From JACXVD01 sp020446665 (GTDB lineage: Bacteria; Pseudomonadota; Alphaproteobacteria; Sphingomonadales; Sphingomonadaceae): a stretch of DNA of 64,000 nt. Below the pieces are notes generated by a model that saw only the letters and a list, made by a program, of their open reading frames with translations, was not told where the DNA came from and ran no database searches. Positions 35,074-43,907 of this stretch are shown piece by piece; the first letter of the stretch is position 1, and each line of letters begins with the position of its first letter. A program made the position numbers and the translations under genes. The DNA lies in assembly GCA_041396905.1 (NCBI GenBank), contig JAWKXQ010000002.1:186001-250000 (forward strand), read 5' to 3'.

Positions 35074-35978
35074 CCTACCAGTTCCGCCAGCTTCGCGCGG
35101 CGCATTTTCGCTTCCATTTCCAGCATACGGCTGCCCGACAATTCGGCCTCGCGCCACAGGGCATCGCGCGCATCCTCGCTTTCACAGAGCAGGCTGCGCG
35201 CTTCGAAAGCCGCCAGCCGCATTCGTTCTGCCGGATGATGGCGCCCCACATGCTCGGCAAAATCGCGCGCCTCTTCGCCGCCCATGCCTACCGCAATACG
35301 CAGCAGACACTCGCTGCCGCCCGGATTGAGAATGCGCGAAACAGCGCCATTCTCAAGATCGAAGCCATATTGGTCGAGCCAGCCCTGCATGTGGTCAGTC
35401 GCCATCACATTAAGTGAAACAGACAGGCTTTCCGGCGGGATCTGGCTGTGCACGTCCACATGGGCACGATAGAGCATCAACTTGCCTTCATGCAGGTTGC
35501 TGCGTTCGACAAAGCGCAGGCTTGGTGGCTTTTCCCCGCGATAACCTGCCACTTCCTCGTAATCGAACTCGTAATAATCGCTGGCATAGCCGGGGCCGAA
35601 ATAGCCGACCGTCAGGAAGTTGAAATTGTGGTCATGCGGCGCGCCATAGGCAAAATGCTGGGCCCCGCTGGCGCGAAAGCAATAGTCCTGCTCTGCCGGC
35701 CAGATATTGGCGCGCAGGAAGAAGCCCTTGTCCGAGCCCGACAGCACGATGGCCTGCGGAGAATAGGCGGTTGCCACCCCGATATTCTCGCGCCCGGCCA
35801 GCTGGTCCACCAGCAAATCGCCCAGGAAATCCCTGTTATTTCCTAGCTTGCGCAGCCAGGCGGCGGCATGGTGCAAACTATCTTCGTCATAGGGATCAAA
35901 GCCCTTGTCGTTGAGCGCATCGACGCATTCCGTGAGGTCGCAGCTCTCGCTGCCAACGAGGTCAATTATGCGGGGCAT
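35070..35978 (-). CDS. Cupin-like protein with a helical C terminus, third gene of a peptide operon
   Basis: This 302-residue protein is not matched to a named family. Residues about 111-140 read YGAPHDHNFNFLTVGYFGPG followed by YASDYYEFDY, an H-x-H then Glu pattern of a cupin metal site; residues 171-178 (RAHVDVHS) offer a further His. Residues about 205-300 are helical, HEAT-like (GGEEARDFAEHVGRHHPAE). It has no signal peptide. Its ATG lies 13 bp inside the preceding gene, so the two are coupled, and a small peptide gene leads the operon. Metal-dependent oxygenase or isomerase activity is possible but unproven. Confidence 0.6.
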   Translation of the reverse strand: MPRIIDLVGSESCDLTECVDALNDKGFDPYDEDSLHHAAAWLRKLGNNRDFLGDLLVDQLAGRENIGVATAYSPQAIVLSGSDKGFFLRANIWPAEQDYCFRASGAQHFAYGAPHDHNFNFLTVGYFGPGYASDYYEFDYEEVAGYRGEKPPSLRFVERSNLHEGKLMLYRAHVDVHSQIPPESLSVSLNVMATDHMQGWLDQYGFDLENGAVSRILNPGGSECLLRIAVGMGGEEARDFAEHVGRHHPAERMRLAAFEARSLLCESEDARDALWREAELSGSRMLEMEAKMRRAKLAELVG

Positions 35979-36934
35979 TCAACCGTCTCCAGCTGAGGGT
36001 AGCTTTCCAGCAATTGCGCGCGCAGAGCCCCGGCGGGGGCCGCCAGCGTATCTTCCATGTCGCGCGATACGTGGGTCAGCACTCGGAATCCCTCGGCCGC
36101 ATCCAGCGCCAGGCATTCACGAATGGCTTGCCAACGGAAATTGTCGCTGCCGGAGAGCGCCATGCGCGCGAGCACCGGAGCGGCATCCTTGCGCCCCATC
36201 TTGCCCAGCAGTGCCATCGCCAGTTCTGCCCGGCTTTCATCACGGTCACCAGAAGATTGGTGCACCAGCACACCGTCCGACAGGCGATATTCCCGCGATG
36301 GCTCTGGCAAGACAGGCACCCGCGTAAGGCGCAAGGTTACCAGCCTGCTCGGCACATGATCGACCAGCCGTGTAGAATATGGCCCATCAATGGACAGGAT
36401 TGCGCCCGGAACCAGCTCGACCGGTTCGAAATCCAGCCGCGCGGGGCCATTGTCAGGACCGGTCCTGCGCACGATCCGTGCCGAAGCCTTGCCCGCCACG
36501 ATCACTTCATGGCGCTCGCAATCGGCAAAGCTGATGCTGCGCGCTTCGCCGCGTTCGTGCAGCGCATCGCCTTCCAGCATCATCAGCGACAATCGAACAT
36601 TGCCGACGGCCGCCAGCTCCATAATCGCCAGCCCATCCGAATATTGGTAGGGAAAGGGCGGATGCGCGAAATTGTTGGCGCGCATCGCGGGGAGCAGTTC
36701 CGCCAACAGGCCCTCTGTCACGGACGCGGCAATACCCGGCGCGGTGAACACATGTTCCAGCGCCGGGCAAGCCTGCAGTTCTGCCCCCTTGGCGAATTGC
36801 TCCAGATCCCGGAACATGAGCGCGACCCGCTCTTGCCCCAGCCAGCTGCGCTTCGCCGCCTGGACATTGTCCTGCAACTGGCGCTGCGCAGCCGGATCGG
36901 CCCGCAGCGCCCGAAGTTCGGATGATATCCTCAT
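35966..36934 (-). CDS. Unrecognised 322-aa protein, beta-rich core plus HEAT-like C terminus, second gene of a peptide operon
   Basis: The start ATG at 36934 (MRISSELRALRAD) follows GAGG and the peptide stop at 36943. Residues about 100-225 are beta-rich (VRLSLMMLEGDALHERGEAR, GKASARIVRR, LEPGAILSIDGPYSTRLV-like run), resembling a cupin without a full H-x-H set. Residues about 240-300 form helical repeats (ELAMALLGKMGRKDAAPVL, FRWQAIRECLALDAAEGF). The layout parallels the downstream partner, suggesting an ancient pair. No signal peptide. Function unknown; context suggests work on the small peptide upstream. Confidence 0.6.
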   Translation of the reverse strand: MRISSELRALRADPAAQRQLQDNVQAAKRSWLGQERVALMFRDLEQFAKGAELQACPALEHVFTAPGIAASVTEGLLAELLPAMRANNFAHPPFPYQYSDGLAIMELAAVGNVRLSLMMLEGDALHERGEARSISFADCERHEVIVAGKASARIVRRTGPDNGPARLDFEPVELVPGAILSIDGPYSTRLVDHVPSRLVTLRLTRVPVLPEPSREYRLSDGVLVHQSSGDRDESRAELAMALLGKMGRKDAAPVLARMALSGSDNFRWQAIRECLALDAAEGFRVLTHVSRDMEDTLAAPAGALRAQLLESYPQLETVECPA

Positions 36935-36942
36935 CCCCAACC

Positions 36943-37119
36943 TCAGAAGAAAACCCCATTATCGGACGGTGGAGGGGGCAGCGTATCGTAGACATAGACC
37001 ATGATCATCACGATCCGGTCGTCAAAAAAGGCATTCGCCAGATCGGAAAGGCTACCGAAAACGCCAGTGGCGGTTTCAAGATCCGGCAGGTTCGACAGGT
37101 CGATTTTGGGCAAGTCCAT
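36943..37119 (-). CDS. 58-aa peptide heading the operon, candidate modified-peptide precursor
   Basis: ATG 37119 has GGGAG seven bases upstream. The first 36 residues are acidic and leader-like (MDLPKIDLSNLPDLETATG, then VFGSLSDLANAFFDD). The C-terminal about 22 residues are hydrophobic then Tyr/Pro-rich (IVMIMVYVYDTLPPPPSDNG, ending VFF). This two-part layout, the small size and the coupled pair of large unrecognised proteins directly downstream resemble a ribosomal peptide cassette. It could equally be a small subunit or regulator. No transporter gene is adjacent. Confidence 0.6.
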   Translation of the reverse strand: MDLPKIDLSNLPDLETATGVFGSLSDLANAFFDDRIVMIMVYVYDTLPPPPSDNGVFF

Positions 37120-37235
37120 TGCAATGTCTCCCACTATCGCGGAGAATATCCTCCGCTCTCCTCTGCTGGCCTGCGTGCCTCTGCGCGTGAAATTAAAAGA
37201 TTGTAATCGTTCCCTTCCCCTGCTCTTCCAACACG
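37120..37235. promoter_or_regulatory. Divergent intergenic region between the peptide operon and thioesterase genes
   Basis: GCGGAGAATATCCTCCGC (37139-37156) is a near-perfect palindrome (GCGGAG/CTCCGC) just upstream of the peptide start. It may be an operator or an mRNA leader hairpin. An AT-rich patch (AAATTAAAAGATTGTAA, 37188-37206) could serve the plus-strand genes. No firm promoter assignment. Confidence 0.4.
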
Positions 37236-37661
37236 ATGAATCCGCAAGCCAAGAAGCTCAGGGAAATGATCGCCGCCAATATGGGCGGTCTGGGCCATGT
37301 CGATTGGCTTGGTTGCGACTTCCATGATTTTGGCGAGGACTGGTTCGAGCTGAGCATGCCCTGGCGAGAGGATCTGGTCGGGGACCCGGATAGTGGAGTC
37401 TTGGCGACCGGACCGATCATCAGCCTGATGGATACGGCCTGTTCTCTGGGGGCATGGCGCAGTATTGGCGGCTATCGTCCGCTCGTGACGCTGGATTTAC
37501 GTGTCGATTACATGCGCCCGGCGCGCAAGGGGGAAACCGTCATCGGCCATGGTGAATGCTATCGTCTGACCCGCTCTGTCGCCTTTGTCCGGGGCATTGC
37601 GCATGATGGCGATGCCGCAGACCCGGTGGCGCATGTCGCCGGGACATTCATGCTGCTGTGA
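37236..37661 (+). CDS. PaaI-family thioesterase (hotdog fold), first of two
   Basis: The 141-residue hotdog protein has the PaaI-type core with GPIISLMDTACSLGAW (helix with catalytic Asp) and LVTLDLRVDYMRPARKGE. It hydrolyses acyl-CoA thioesters in this family. A second paralogue starts 11 bp downstream. The pair probably forms a hetero-oligomer or acts in one pathway; the acyl substrate is unknown. Confidence 0.85.
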   Translation: MNPQAKKLREMIAANMGGLGHVDWLGCDFHDFGEDWFELSMPWREDLVGDPDSGVLATGPIISLMDTACSLGAWRSIGGYRPLVTLDLRVDYMRPARKGETVIGHGECYRLTRSVAFVRGIAHDGDAADPVAHVAGTFMLL

Positions 37662-37671
37662 GCCACAAAAG

Positions 37672-38079
37672 ATGAAAACGACCGATCTTCCACCCTATGC
37701 CCGCGCCACCGGGATCGCATTTACCAGCGACCTGCTGGACGGTGCCCCGGTTCTGACCTTGCCATTCAGTGCAGCGGTGCAAGGTCGGCCGGACTATCTC
37801 CATGGCGGGGCATTGGCCGGCTTGATGGAAACTGCCGGTTTCGCGGCGCTACGCCGTTCCATGGGCGAAGCTGGCGAGTTGGCCATGCTCAAGCCGATAA
37901 ATTTTTCCACCAATTACCTGCGCGGGGCAAAGGTGGGTGACACATTCGCTTGCGGACGGGTGACCCGACTGGGCCGGCGCAGCGCCAACATCGCGGTCGA
38001 GGCCTGGCAGGAAGACCGCCAGCGCCCGGTTGCCGAAGCAGTAATGAATGTGCTGATCCGGCTGCCCGATCAGGGTTGA
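37672..38079 (+). CDS. PaaI-family thioesterase, second of two
   Basis: This 135-residue hotdog protein has YLHGGALAGLMETAGFAAL, the HGG-containing helix with the catalytic Glu, and LKPINFSTNYLRGAKVGD. ATG 37672 follows AAAAG. It overlaps the convergent PBP gene end by 10 bp. Similar in layout to its upstream neighbour but divergent in sequence, as in many sphingomonads. Confidence 0.85.
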   Translation: MKTTDLPPYARATGIAFTSDLLDGAPVLTLPFSAAVQGRPDYLHGGALAGLMETAGFAALRRSMGEAGELAMLKPINFSTNYLRGAKVGDTFACGRVTRLGRRSANIAVEAWQEDRQRPVAEAVMNVLIRLPDQG

Positions 38080-40274
38080 GTCTGGCCCTCACGCGGCGAA
38101 ACCGACAGCCCGCCATCATCAAGCCTGATATCCAGAGGAATCCCTTCCACTTCGGTGGACACTTCCAGCCCTTCATCCCGAACCCGCAGGGTTGACCCCT
38201 TGTCATCAAGCGGCACAACCGGCTCTGGAATATCCATCGGCTGGACCGGCCCGGTAGGATTGACCGGAGCCTTGCGCTTTGGTGCCCTGCCGCCACTCGC
38301 CTTGCCTTGCGCCTGACGCATGAAATCGCGCCAGATGCGCGCCGGGGTCCCACCCCCGCTCACGCCCTTGAGCGGAGAATTATCATCATTGCCGATCCAC
38401 ACGCCGACCACCAGATCGCCTGCATAGCCGACAAAAATCGCGTCACGATTGTCCTGGCTGGTGCCGGTCTTGCCGTAATTGGGGCCGGAAAGCATCGCCG
38501 CCCTGCCCGTCCCGCGATTGACTGCTGTGCGCAGCATGCGCTGGATCGCGTCGTGCTCGCTCGAGGAAAAACTGCTCTTCCCGTCCCATATCCAGTCGAA
38601 CCAGCCTGCTTCTTCCACGGGAATAGCACGCGGTTCGACGGGGAAGCTGTTGGCCGCCACCCCGGCATAGGCAGAGGTAAGTTCCAGTAGCGTCATGGTG
38701 GTAGTGCCCAGCGCAAGGCTCGGGTCACCTTCCGGCAATTTCGCGGTGACTCCCAACGAACGCGCCATGGCGATTACCCGCTTGTCACCCACTTCGTTGA
38801 ACAGCCGCACCGCTGCGACATTGCTGGAACGGGCAAAGGCATCTTCCAGCGTGATACTGTCCGAATAGGAACCGCCTGAATTCTTGGGGCGATAGCTGCC
38901 GGCTTCGAAGGGCAGGTTGGAGATTGTATCGCCCGGCTCCCACCCTTCATCCAGCGCAGCGAGATAGACGAACAGCTTGAAGGTTGAACCGGGCTGCCGC
39001 CTGGCCTGTGTCGCGCGGTTGAAAGGGGATGCAGCGTAATCCTTCCCTCCGATCATCGCTACCACCTCGCCATTGGGGCGCATCGCCACCAGCGCCACCT
39101 GCGCCCCGCCAAGCCGGGCATTGGCGGTGACATTGCGGGCGATCCTTTGCAGCCGGGAATCGAGCGTGGTGGTGATGGTCTGGCGCGAATAGCCATTGCC
39201 CGCGATCTGCCGCGCGGCAGGTAACGCCCAATCCGCGAAATAGGTGCCTGTGGGCAACTCGTTACGGGTACGCGAATCCACCTTGGGATAGGGCATGGCG
39301 CGTGCTTCCTCGACCGTCAGGTACCCGGCATCGACCAGCGAGATCTTCACTTCATCCATGCGTGCCCTGGCCCGGTCGTAATGCTTGGTCGGCGCATAGC
39401 GCGAGGGGGCCTGCACCAGACCGGCCAGCATGGCGGCCTGTTCCGGCTTCAGCTTTTCCGGCTGGCGATAGAAGTAGTGCAGGCTGGCGGCGCGCAGGCC
39501 GTAGGTATTGTCACCGAAATAGGCGTTGGAGAGATAGCGTTCGAGGATCTCATCCTTGGTCAGCCAGCTTTCCAGCCACAGCGCGATGAAGGCTTCGCGC
39601 GCCTTTCGCGTCATGCTCTGTTCGGGGGTCAGGAAAGTGAACTTGGCCAGCTGCTGCGTGATCGTGCTGCCACCTTGTGTGCGGCCGGTGGTGAGATTGG
39701 TCCACAGTGCACGGGCAATGCCGCGCGGGTCGATGCCCCAATGCGAGTAGAAACGCCGATCCTCCACCGCGAGAAACGGCTCGATCACATGGTCGGGCAG
39801 ATCGGCGACTTTCACTGGTTCATCCACAATCGCCCCGTTGCGGGCAATCGGTGTGCCGTCTGCGGCGAGGATCGTCAGCTGCGCCGGGGCAATCGGTTCG
39901 AGCGACTTGGACAAGGGCGCAGTGATCGCCAGCCAACCGACCAGCAGGATGAACATGAGCAGCAGCCCGGCCACGATCCGCGCGGCCCACCAGCGTTTGC
40001 GCCTGCCCCGCCAATAGGCAGGCAGCCACCAGCGTTGCCGCTTGCGTTCTTCTTGTTCGATCTGCCCTTCGACATGATCGAGCCGCCGGTCCCATGCATC
40101 GTAATCCGGCACGGTTGCAGGATTGGCCGTGCCGGATCGGAACCGCAATTCGCCCGGTTCATCCCAGATCGAACCGGGCGATTCGTGCAGCGGATAGTAG
40201 CCAGCGTGCGACGCCCCCCTGTCCACGGGACCCGCATCATGCTTTCGCCAGGGAAGTCGGTCCCGAAATGCCAT
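38070..40274 (-). CDS. Class A penicillin-binding protein (PBP1-type transglycosylase/transpeptidase)
   Basis: The 734-residue protein starts MAFRDRLPWRKHD and has one transmembrane helix near residue 110 (ARIVAGLLLMFILLVGWLAI). The GT51 domain shows VEDRRFYSHWGIDPRGIARA with the catalytic Glu, QGGSTITQQLAKF and RKAREAFIALWLE. The transpeptidase domain shows QPGSTFKLFVYLAAL (S-x-x-K), SSN in FARSSNVAAV and KTGTSQ. It builds and cross-links peptidoglycan. A Pro-rich tail ends the protein. Similar to PBP1A, but I do not assign mrcA. Confidence 0.92.
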   Translation of the reverse strand: MAFRDRLPWRKHDAGPVDRGASHAGYYPLHESPGSIWDEPGELRFRSGTANPATVPDYDAWDRRLDHVEGQIEQEERKRQRWWLPAYWRGRRKRWWAARIVAGLLLMFILLVGWLAITAPLSKSLEPIAPAQLTILAADGTPIARNGAIVDEPVKVADLPDHVIEPFLAVEDRRFYSHWGIDPRGIARALWTNLTTGRTQGGSTITQQLAKFTFLTPEQSMTRKAREAFIALWLESWLTKDEILERYLSNAYFGDNTYGLRAASLHYFYRQPEKLKPEQAAMLAGLVQAPSRYAPTKHYDRARARMDEVKISLVDAGYLTVEEARAMPYPKVDSRTRNELPTGTYFADWALPAARQIAGNGYSRQTITTTLDSRLQRIARNVTANARLGGAQVALVAMRPNGEVVAMIGGKDYAASPFNRATQARRQPGSTFKLFVYLAALDEGWEPGDTISNLPFEAGSYRPKNSGGSYSDSITLEDAFARSSNVAAVRLFNEVGDKRVIAMARSLGVTAKLPEGDPSLALGTTTMTLLELTSAYAGVAANSFPVEPRAIPVEEAGWFDWIWDGKSSFSSSEHDAIQRMLRTAVNRGTGRAAMLSGPNYGKTGTSQDNRDAIFVGYAGDLVVGVWIGNDDNSPLKGVSGGGTPARIWRDFMRQAQGKASGGRAPKRKAPVNPTGPVQPMDIPEPVVPLDDKGSTLRVRDEGLEVSTEVEGIPLDIRLDDGGLSVSPREGQTQP

Positions 40275-40345
40275 CGCGGCTGTATTACCCAAACAACACA
40301 GTCATTGCGAGTGTGTTTTTAGGCTCGCGATCCTGAACCGCAGCT

Positions 40346-41338
40346 TCACGCCTTGGCGACAACGCTTTCCGGCAGGTCTTCACCGAACACGCGCTGGTAG
40401 TATTCCGCCACCAGCATCCGTTCCGCCTCGTCACACTTGTTGAGGAAGCTAAGCCGGAAGGCGAAGCCGATATCCTTGAAAATCGCGGCATTCTGAGCCC
40501 AGGTGATCACGGTACGCGGGCTCATCACGGTCGAGATATCGCCATTGATGAAGCCCTGCCGCGTCAGATCGGCCACGCGGATCATGCTGGCCAGCACCTT
40601 GGGATCAGTATCCGGGTTCTTGGCGGAAACGATCTCCAACTCGGTCTCATGCGGCAGATAGTTGAGGCCCACCACGATGTTCCAGCGGTCCATCTGCCCC
40701 TGGTTGATCGCCTGCGTGCCGTGATAGAGGCCGCTCGTATCGCCCAGCCCGACCGTATTGGCGGTCGCAAACAGGCGGAAATAGGGGTTCGGGCGGATCA
40801 CCCGGTTCTGGTCCAGCAAGGTCAGCTTGCCTTCGGTTTCCAGCACGCGCTGGATCACGAACATCACGTCGGGCCGGCCCGCATCATACTCGTCAAACAC
40901 CAGCGCCACCGGATGCTGCAGCGCCCAGGGCAGCAAGCCTTCGCGGAACTCGGTCACCTGCAAGCCATCGCGCAGCACGATCGCATCGCGGCCGATCAGG
41001 TCGATACGGCTGATATGCGCATCCAGATTGATGCGGATACACGGCCAGTTGAGCCGCGCGGCGACCTGTTCGATATGGGTCGATTTGCCCGTGCCGTGAT
41101 AGCCCTGCACCATCACCCGGCGATTATGGGCAAAGCCCGCGAGGATCGCCAGCGTCGTGTCCGGATCGAAGACATAGGTCTCGTCCAGATCGGGCACGCG
41201 TTCATCCGCCTCGCTAAAGGCGGGGACCATCATGTCCACGTCAATCCCGAACACATCACGCACGCTGACTTCACGGTCAGGCGCGGAAAGGGTGGTCTTG
41301 CCAGCGGCGTCGAAGCTCTTTTCAGTCATCTCATTCAT
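40346..41338 (-). CDS. cobS: Cobaltochelatase CobS-subunit-like AAA+ ATPase
   Basis: The 330-residue frame starts at MNEMTEKSFD (or MTEK, 41329). It has the N-terminal DREVSVRDVFGIDVDMMVPAF typical of CobS, Walker A MVQGYHGTGKSTHIEQ, Walker B VALVFDEYDAGRPD, and the RLFATANTVGLGDTSGLYHG sensor region. CobS is the ATPase subunit that with CobT and CobN inserts cobalt into hydrogenobyrinate diamide; cobT and cobN are not in the window. No lesions. Confidence 0.92.
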   Translation of the reverse strand: MNEMTEKSFDAAGKTTLSAPDREVSVRDVFGIDVDMMVPAFSEADERVPDLDETYVFDPDTTLAILAGFAHNRRVMVQGYHGTGKSTHIEQVAARLNWPCIRINLDAHISRIDLIGRDAIVLRDGLQVTEFREGLLPWALQHPVALVFDEYDAGRPDVMFVIQRVLETEGKLTLLDQNRVIRPNPYFRLFATANTVGLGDTSGLYHGTQAINQGQMDRWNIVVGLNYLPHETELEIVSAKNPDTDPKVLASMIRVADLTRQGFINGDISTVMSPRTVITWAQNAAIFKDIGFAFRLSFLNKCDEAERMLVAEYYQRVFGEDLPESVVAKA

Positions 41339-42205
41339 CGCGTGGCGGTGCCTATACGCGCGCGGCGCGGCTCGCAAGCCGTGATAAGAGGCAGAGGCCA
41401 TTTCCTGCGCCGCAATGGCGGGGTCTGTCACACTTGTCACACTGTCCTGACGCAAAAAACCCTGCCGCTGGAATTGCGCCTTGAGATGGCTGACTGGCGA
41501 GAAGGCGGATGCGATCATTTCGCCTGCCTAGCGAAACAGGGGCGTGTGGGAAAATCCGGGTCTGTTCTGGAGGGCGCTCACAGAGCACAGGGGCACGAAG
41601 GAGGTTACGGCTGCGCCGATGGTTCGCGCAGAGGCGCGGAGGCGCAGAGGGCTTTTGCGAAGGAGGGCAAAATCCGTAGGGTGCATTGGTGGGGCAAGCC
41701 ACCGAGGAGACCGCGAGCTGATGATGTGCCGCTCCGCAACAACCACTCACCCCCGTCATCCTGACCTTTGCCTGTCCCCACGAAGGCGGGGAATTCGAAT
41801 CGCGCTTTTCCTGAGCAGCGGCGTTCTCCGCCGCCTTTAGGTTCACACGAAGGCACGAAGCTGCAACACCCGCGGCGCAGCCGCTCCATCGCATCCAACC
41901 TTCCCGCCATCCGGGCCATTGTGGCAAGGCCAGACGAAACAACCAGGCGCAACCCCCTTTGTGTCTTCGTGTGAAACAAACCAGCGCCAAGCCCGGCACA
42001 TTGCATCAGACTGGTGACATCAGCGCCGAGGGTTCACGCAGAGACCGTAGAGGGTTGTGCAAACGCGGACGCGGCAGCGCCAAATCCAAAGGGCACACAG
42101 GCAAGCACGGTCAGGATTGGAGACGCAGAGAATTTGCGTTAGCTTGAATTCCCGTCACTCCGGCCCAGCCAAGGCAGGAACATGGGAGAGCGTAGAGGTG
42201 CAAGT
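41339..42205. other. Gene-free, repeat-rich intergenic stretch
   Basis: No open frame here shows family features. It holds dispersed repeats: a 26-bp repeat (41626-41651) with an inverted copy at 42978-43003; an inverted pair TTCACACGAAG (41842-41852) / CTTCGTGTGAA (41965-41975); and a REP-like GTCCCCACGAAGGCGGGGA (41777-41795). It forms the left half of a degenerate island extending to 45 kb. Confidence 0.6.
41626..41651. repeat. 26-bp dispersed repeat, left copy (inverted partner at 42978)
   Basis: GCGCAGAGGCGCGGAGGCGC followed by AGAGGG is identical, in inverted orientation, to 42978-43003. Such repeats are common between genes in sphingomonads. The pair brackets the low-GC pseudogene. 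Confidence 0.75.
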
Positions 42206-42775
42206 GGAAGACCCGCAGATTTTGTGAAAACATTGACTCAGAGTGGTTCTCTGAGAAGCATGCTGATAGATTATTGAATTCTCTAAGATTTGAATCAGCC
42301 CCTCAAGTGGGCTATTGAAAATTCAGAACTACGCAGGATGGCTCCGCCTTGGCGATGTATCTGCTCGGCGACATATTTTTTATACAGCAAGGGTGGGTTA
42401 GAGTCCAATTTTGAAGATGCTGAGTATTGGCTGGAAAAGTCATTCTTGCACGGCTCCAACGAAGGGGTTTTCTTTATGCCAAGCTTCTAGAGAAGTTGGC
42501 AGAGATGAAAAATCAATAGAAATATATAGAGTGTTGGCGGATAGAGGGTTTTTTCCCGCTGCGTACTGCCTTGGGTTAAGGCTTTTTCACGGTGATAGCG
42601 TTCCAATTGATAAAACGGCAGGATCGCGTTGTAAAAATTGCAAAAAACAAAGGGCCATGTGCCCGCTTGGCATTGGCACTCATATCTTGCGCGTACTGGG
42701 AAGCTGGGCATCTTTATGATACCCGCAGGCATTGTCGAAGCATTGCACTTAGCGTTCCATATGGTCTTCAAGAAA
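42206..42775 (+). pseudogene. Sel1-like/TPR repeat protein remnant, low GC, multiple frameshifts
   Basis: Pieces of a Sel1-type repeat protein appear in alternating frames: WFSEKHADRLLNSLRFESAP, GGLESNFEDAEYWLEKSFLH, KSIEIYRVLADRGFFPAAY, LGLRLFHGDSVPIDKTA and a C-terminal KLGIFMIPAGIVEALHLAF ending with a stop near 42773. At least four frame changes are needed to join them. Base composition is clearly AT-richer than flanking genes, suggesting acquired DNA. The original role, protein-protein interaction, is inferred from repeats only. Confidence 0.65.
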
Positions 42776-43147
42776 TAATACATTCGAGTACAGCGATGTC
42801 TATCGACAATAAGACACCGAATTAGGGGTAATTCCGGGGACAGTATACTTAATTGCCCGCTTCATCTGTTACCTTTGTTTAGGCAAAGATCGCGAGACTG
42901 CAACAACAAGAAGCCCACACGTCCGCCAACAAAAGTGCATTTCGCACAGCTCAATCAGGCAAACCGCCGCCCAATACCCCTCTGCGCCTCCGCGCCTCTG
43001 CGCAGACCAACCCGGCGCACAGGCTGCACGATCCTCAGCCCATTCCGCGATCCGAACCTTTCTGGAAAGGCAAGCAGCTTGCAATTGACCGGACTGCCCG
43101 ATGTTCTATACTTGTTCCCACTATAATCGATGGCGGGGAGCGACTCG
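42776..43147. other. Intergenic stretch with a widespread REP-type motif and a dispersed repeat
   Basis: Contains TAATTCCGGGGACAGTATAC (42830-42849), continuing TTAATT, a motif I recall from many genomes near REP/RAYT-type transposases, though no transposase is here. The inverted 26-bp repeat (42978-43003) follows. No gene is visible. Confidence 0.5.
42978..43003. repeat. 26-bp dispersed repeat, right inverted copy
   Basis: The exact reverse complement of 41626-41651, 1.35 kb away, upstream of the broken GST gene. Confidence 0.75.
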
Positions 43148-43780
43148 ATGGCGGACTTCACATTCTACACCAATCCGATGTCGCGCGGGCAGATCGCGCA
43201 TGGGCACTACGCCGAACGAGGCCAGCTGTCAGACTGCCGTGCTGGTGGACTGGGCCAACCGCCCCGCTGCCCTCGCCTCTGCCAATCCGATGGGCAAGGT
43301 GCCGGTGATCATCCACCACGCCGACAGCGGTGACCATGTGGTGACGGAAGCCGCCGCCATCTGCCACTATCTCGCTGAAACGGCGGGCCGCGACCTGCTG
43401 CCCACAGATGCCGAACGCGCGGATTATTTCCGCTGGTTCTTCTTTGCCGCCGGGCCGGTGGAACAGGCGGTGGTCGCCAATGCGATGGGCTGGCAGGTTC
43501 CGCCCGATCGCGAAGGTATGGCCGGTTTCGGCAATTTCGACCGCACGATCGACACGCTCGATTCGATGCTTGAAAGCGGCGACTATGTCTGCGGTGATCG
43601 CTTCACCATGGCCGATGTCTATGTCGGCAGCCAGGTGGACTGGGGCCTCGCCTTCAATTCCATCCCCAGCCGCCCCAGCTTTGAAGCCTATGCCGGCGCT
43701 GCGCGCCCGCAGTACCTACAAGGCGGCAAAAGCCATCGACATGGAGCTGATCGCCGCCGCGCAGGGGTGGCGGGGAATAG
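43148..43780 (+). pseudogene. Glutathione S-transferase family protein, frameshifted
   Basis: ATG 43148 reads MADFTFYTNPMSRGQIAH, a GST N terminus, then loses frame near 43201 and 43225. The frame of 43238 onward supplies AVLVDWANRPAALASANPMG, KVPVIIHH, VVTEAAAICHYLAET (thioredoxin-fold contact) and GDRFTMADVYVGSQVDWGL (GST C domain). It loses frame again near 43706 (AKAIDMELIAAAQ in another frame). One-base changes would restore a protein of about 210 residues. Pseudogene or sequencing errors cannot be separated. Confidence 0.75.
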
Positions 43781-43907
43781 CAGGCGCCACGCGCTTGCGG
43801 CAAAGGCGCGGACGACTGTGGTCTGCGCCGCCGCGCGAACCACACCGGCGCAGCCGCAATCTTCCTCTGTGCCCCGCGCCTGTGTGAATTCCCAATGCCG
43901 CCCTCGC

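Noticed and set aside
36943..37119. Calling the 58-aa peptide a known lasso, lanthipeptide or bacteriocin precursor
   Set aside because: No Cys, no lanthionine or lasso cyclase genes, no leader peptidase or transporter beside it. Evidence supports only a candidate precursor.
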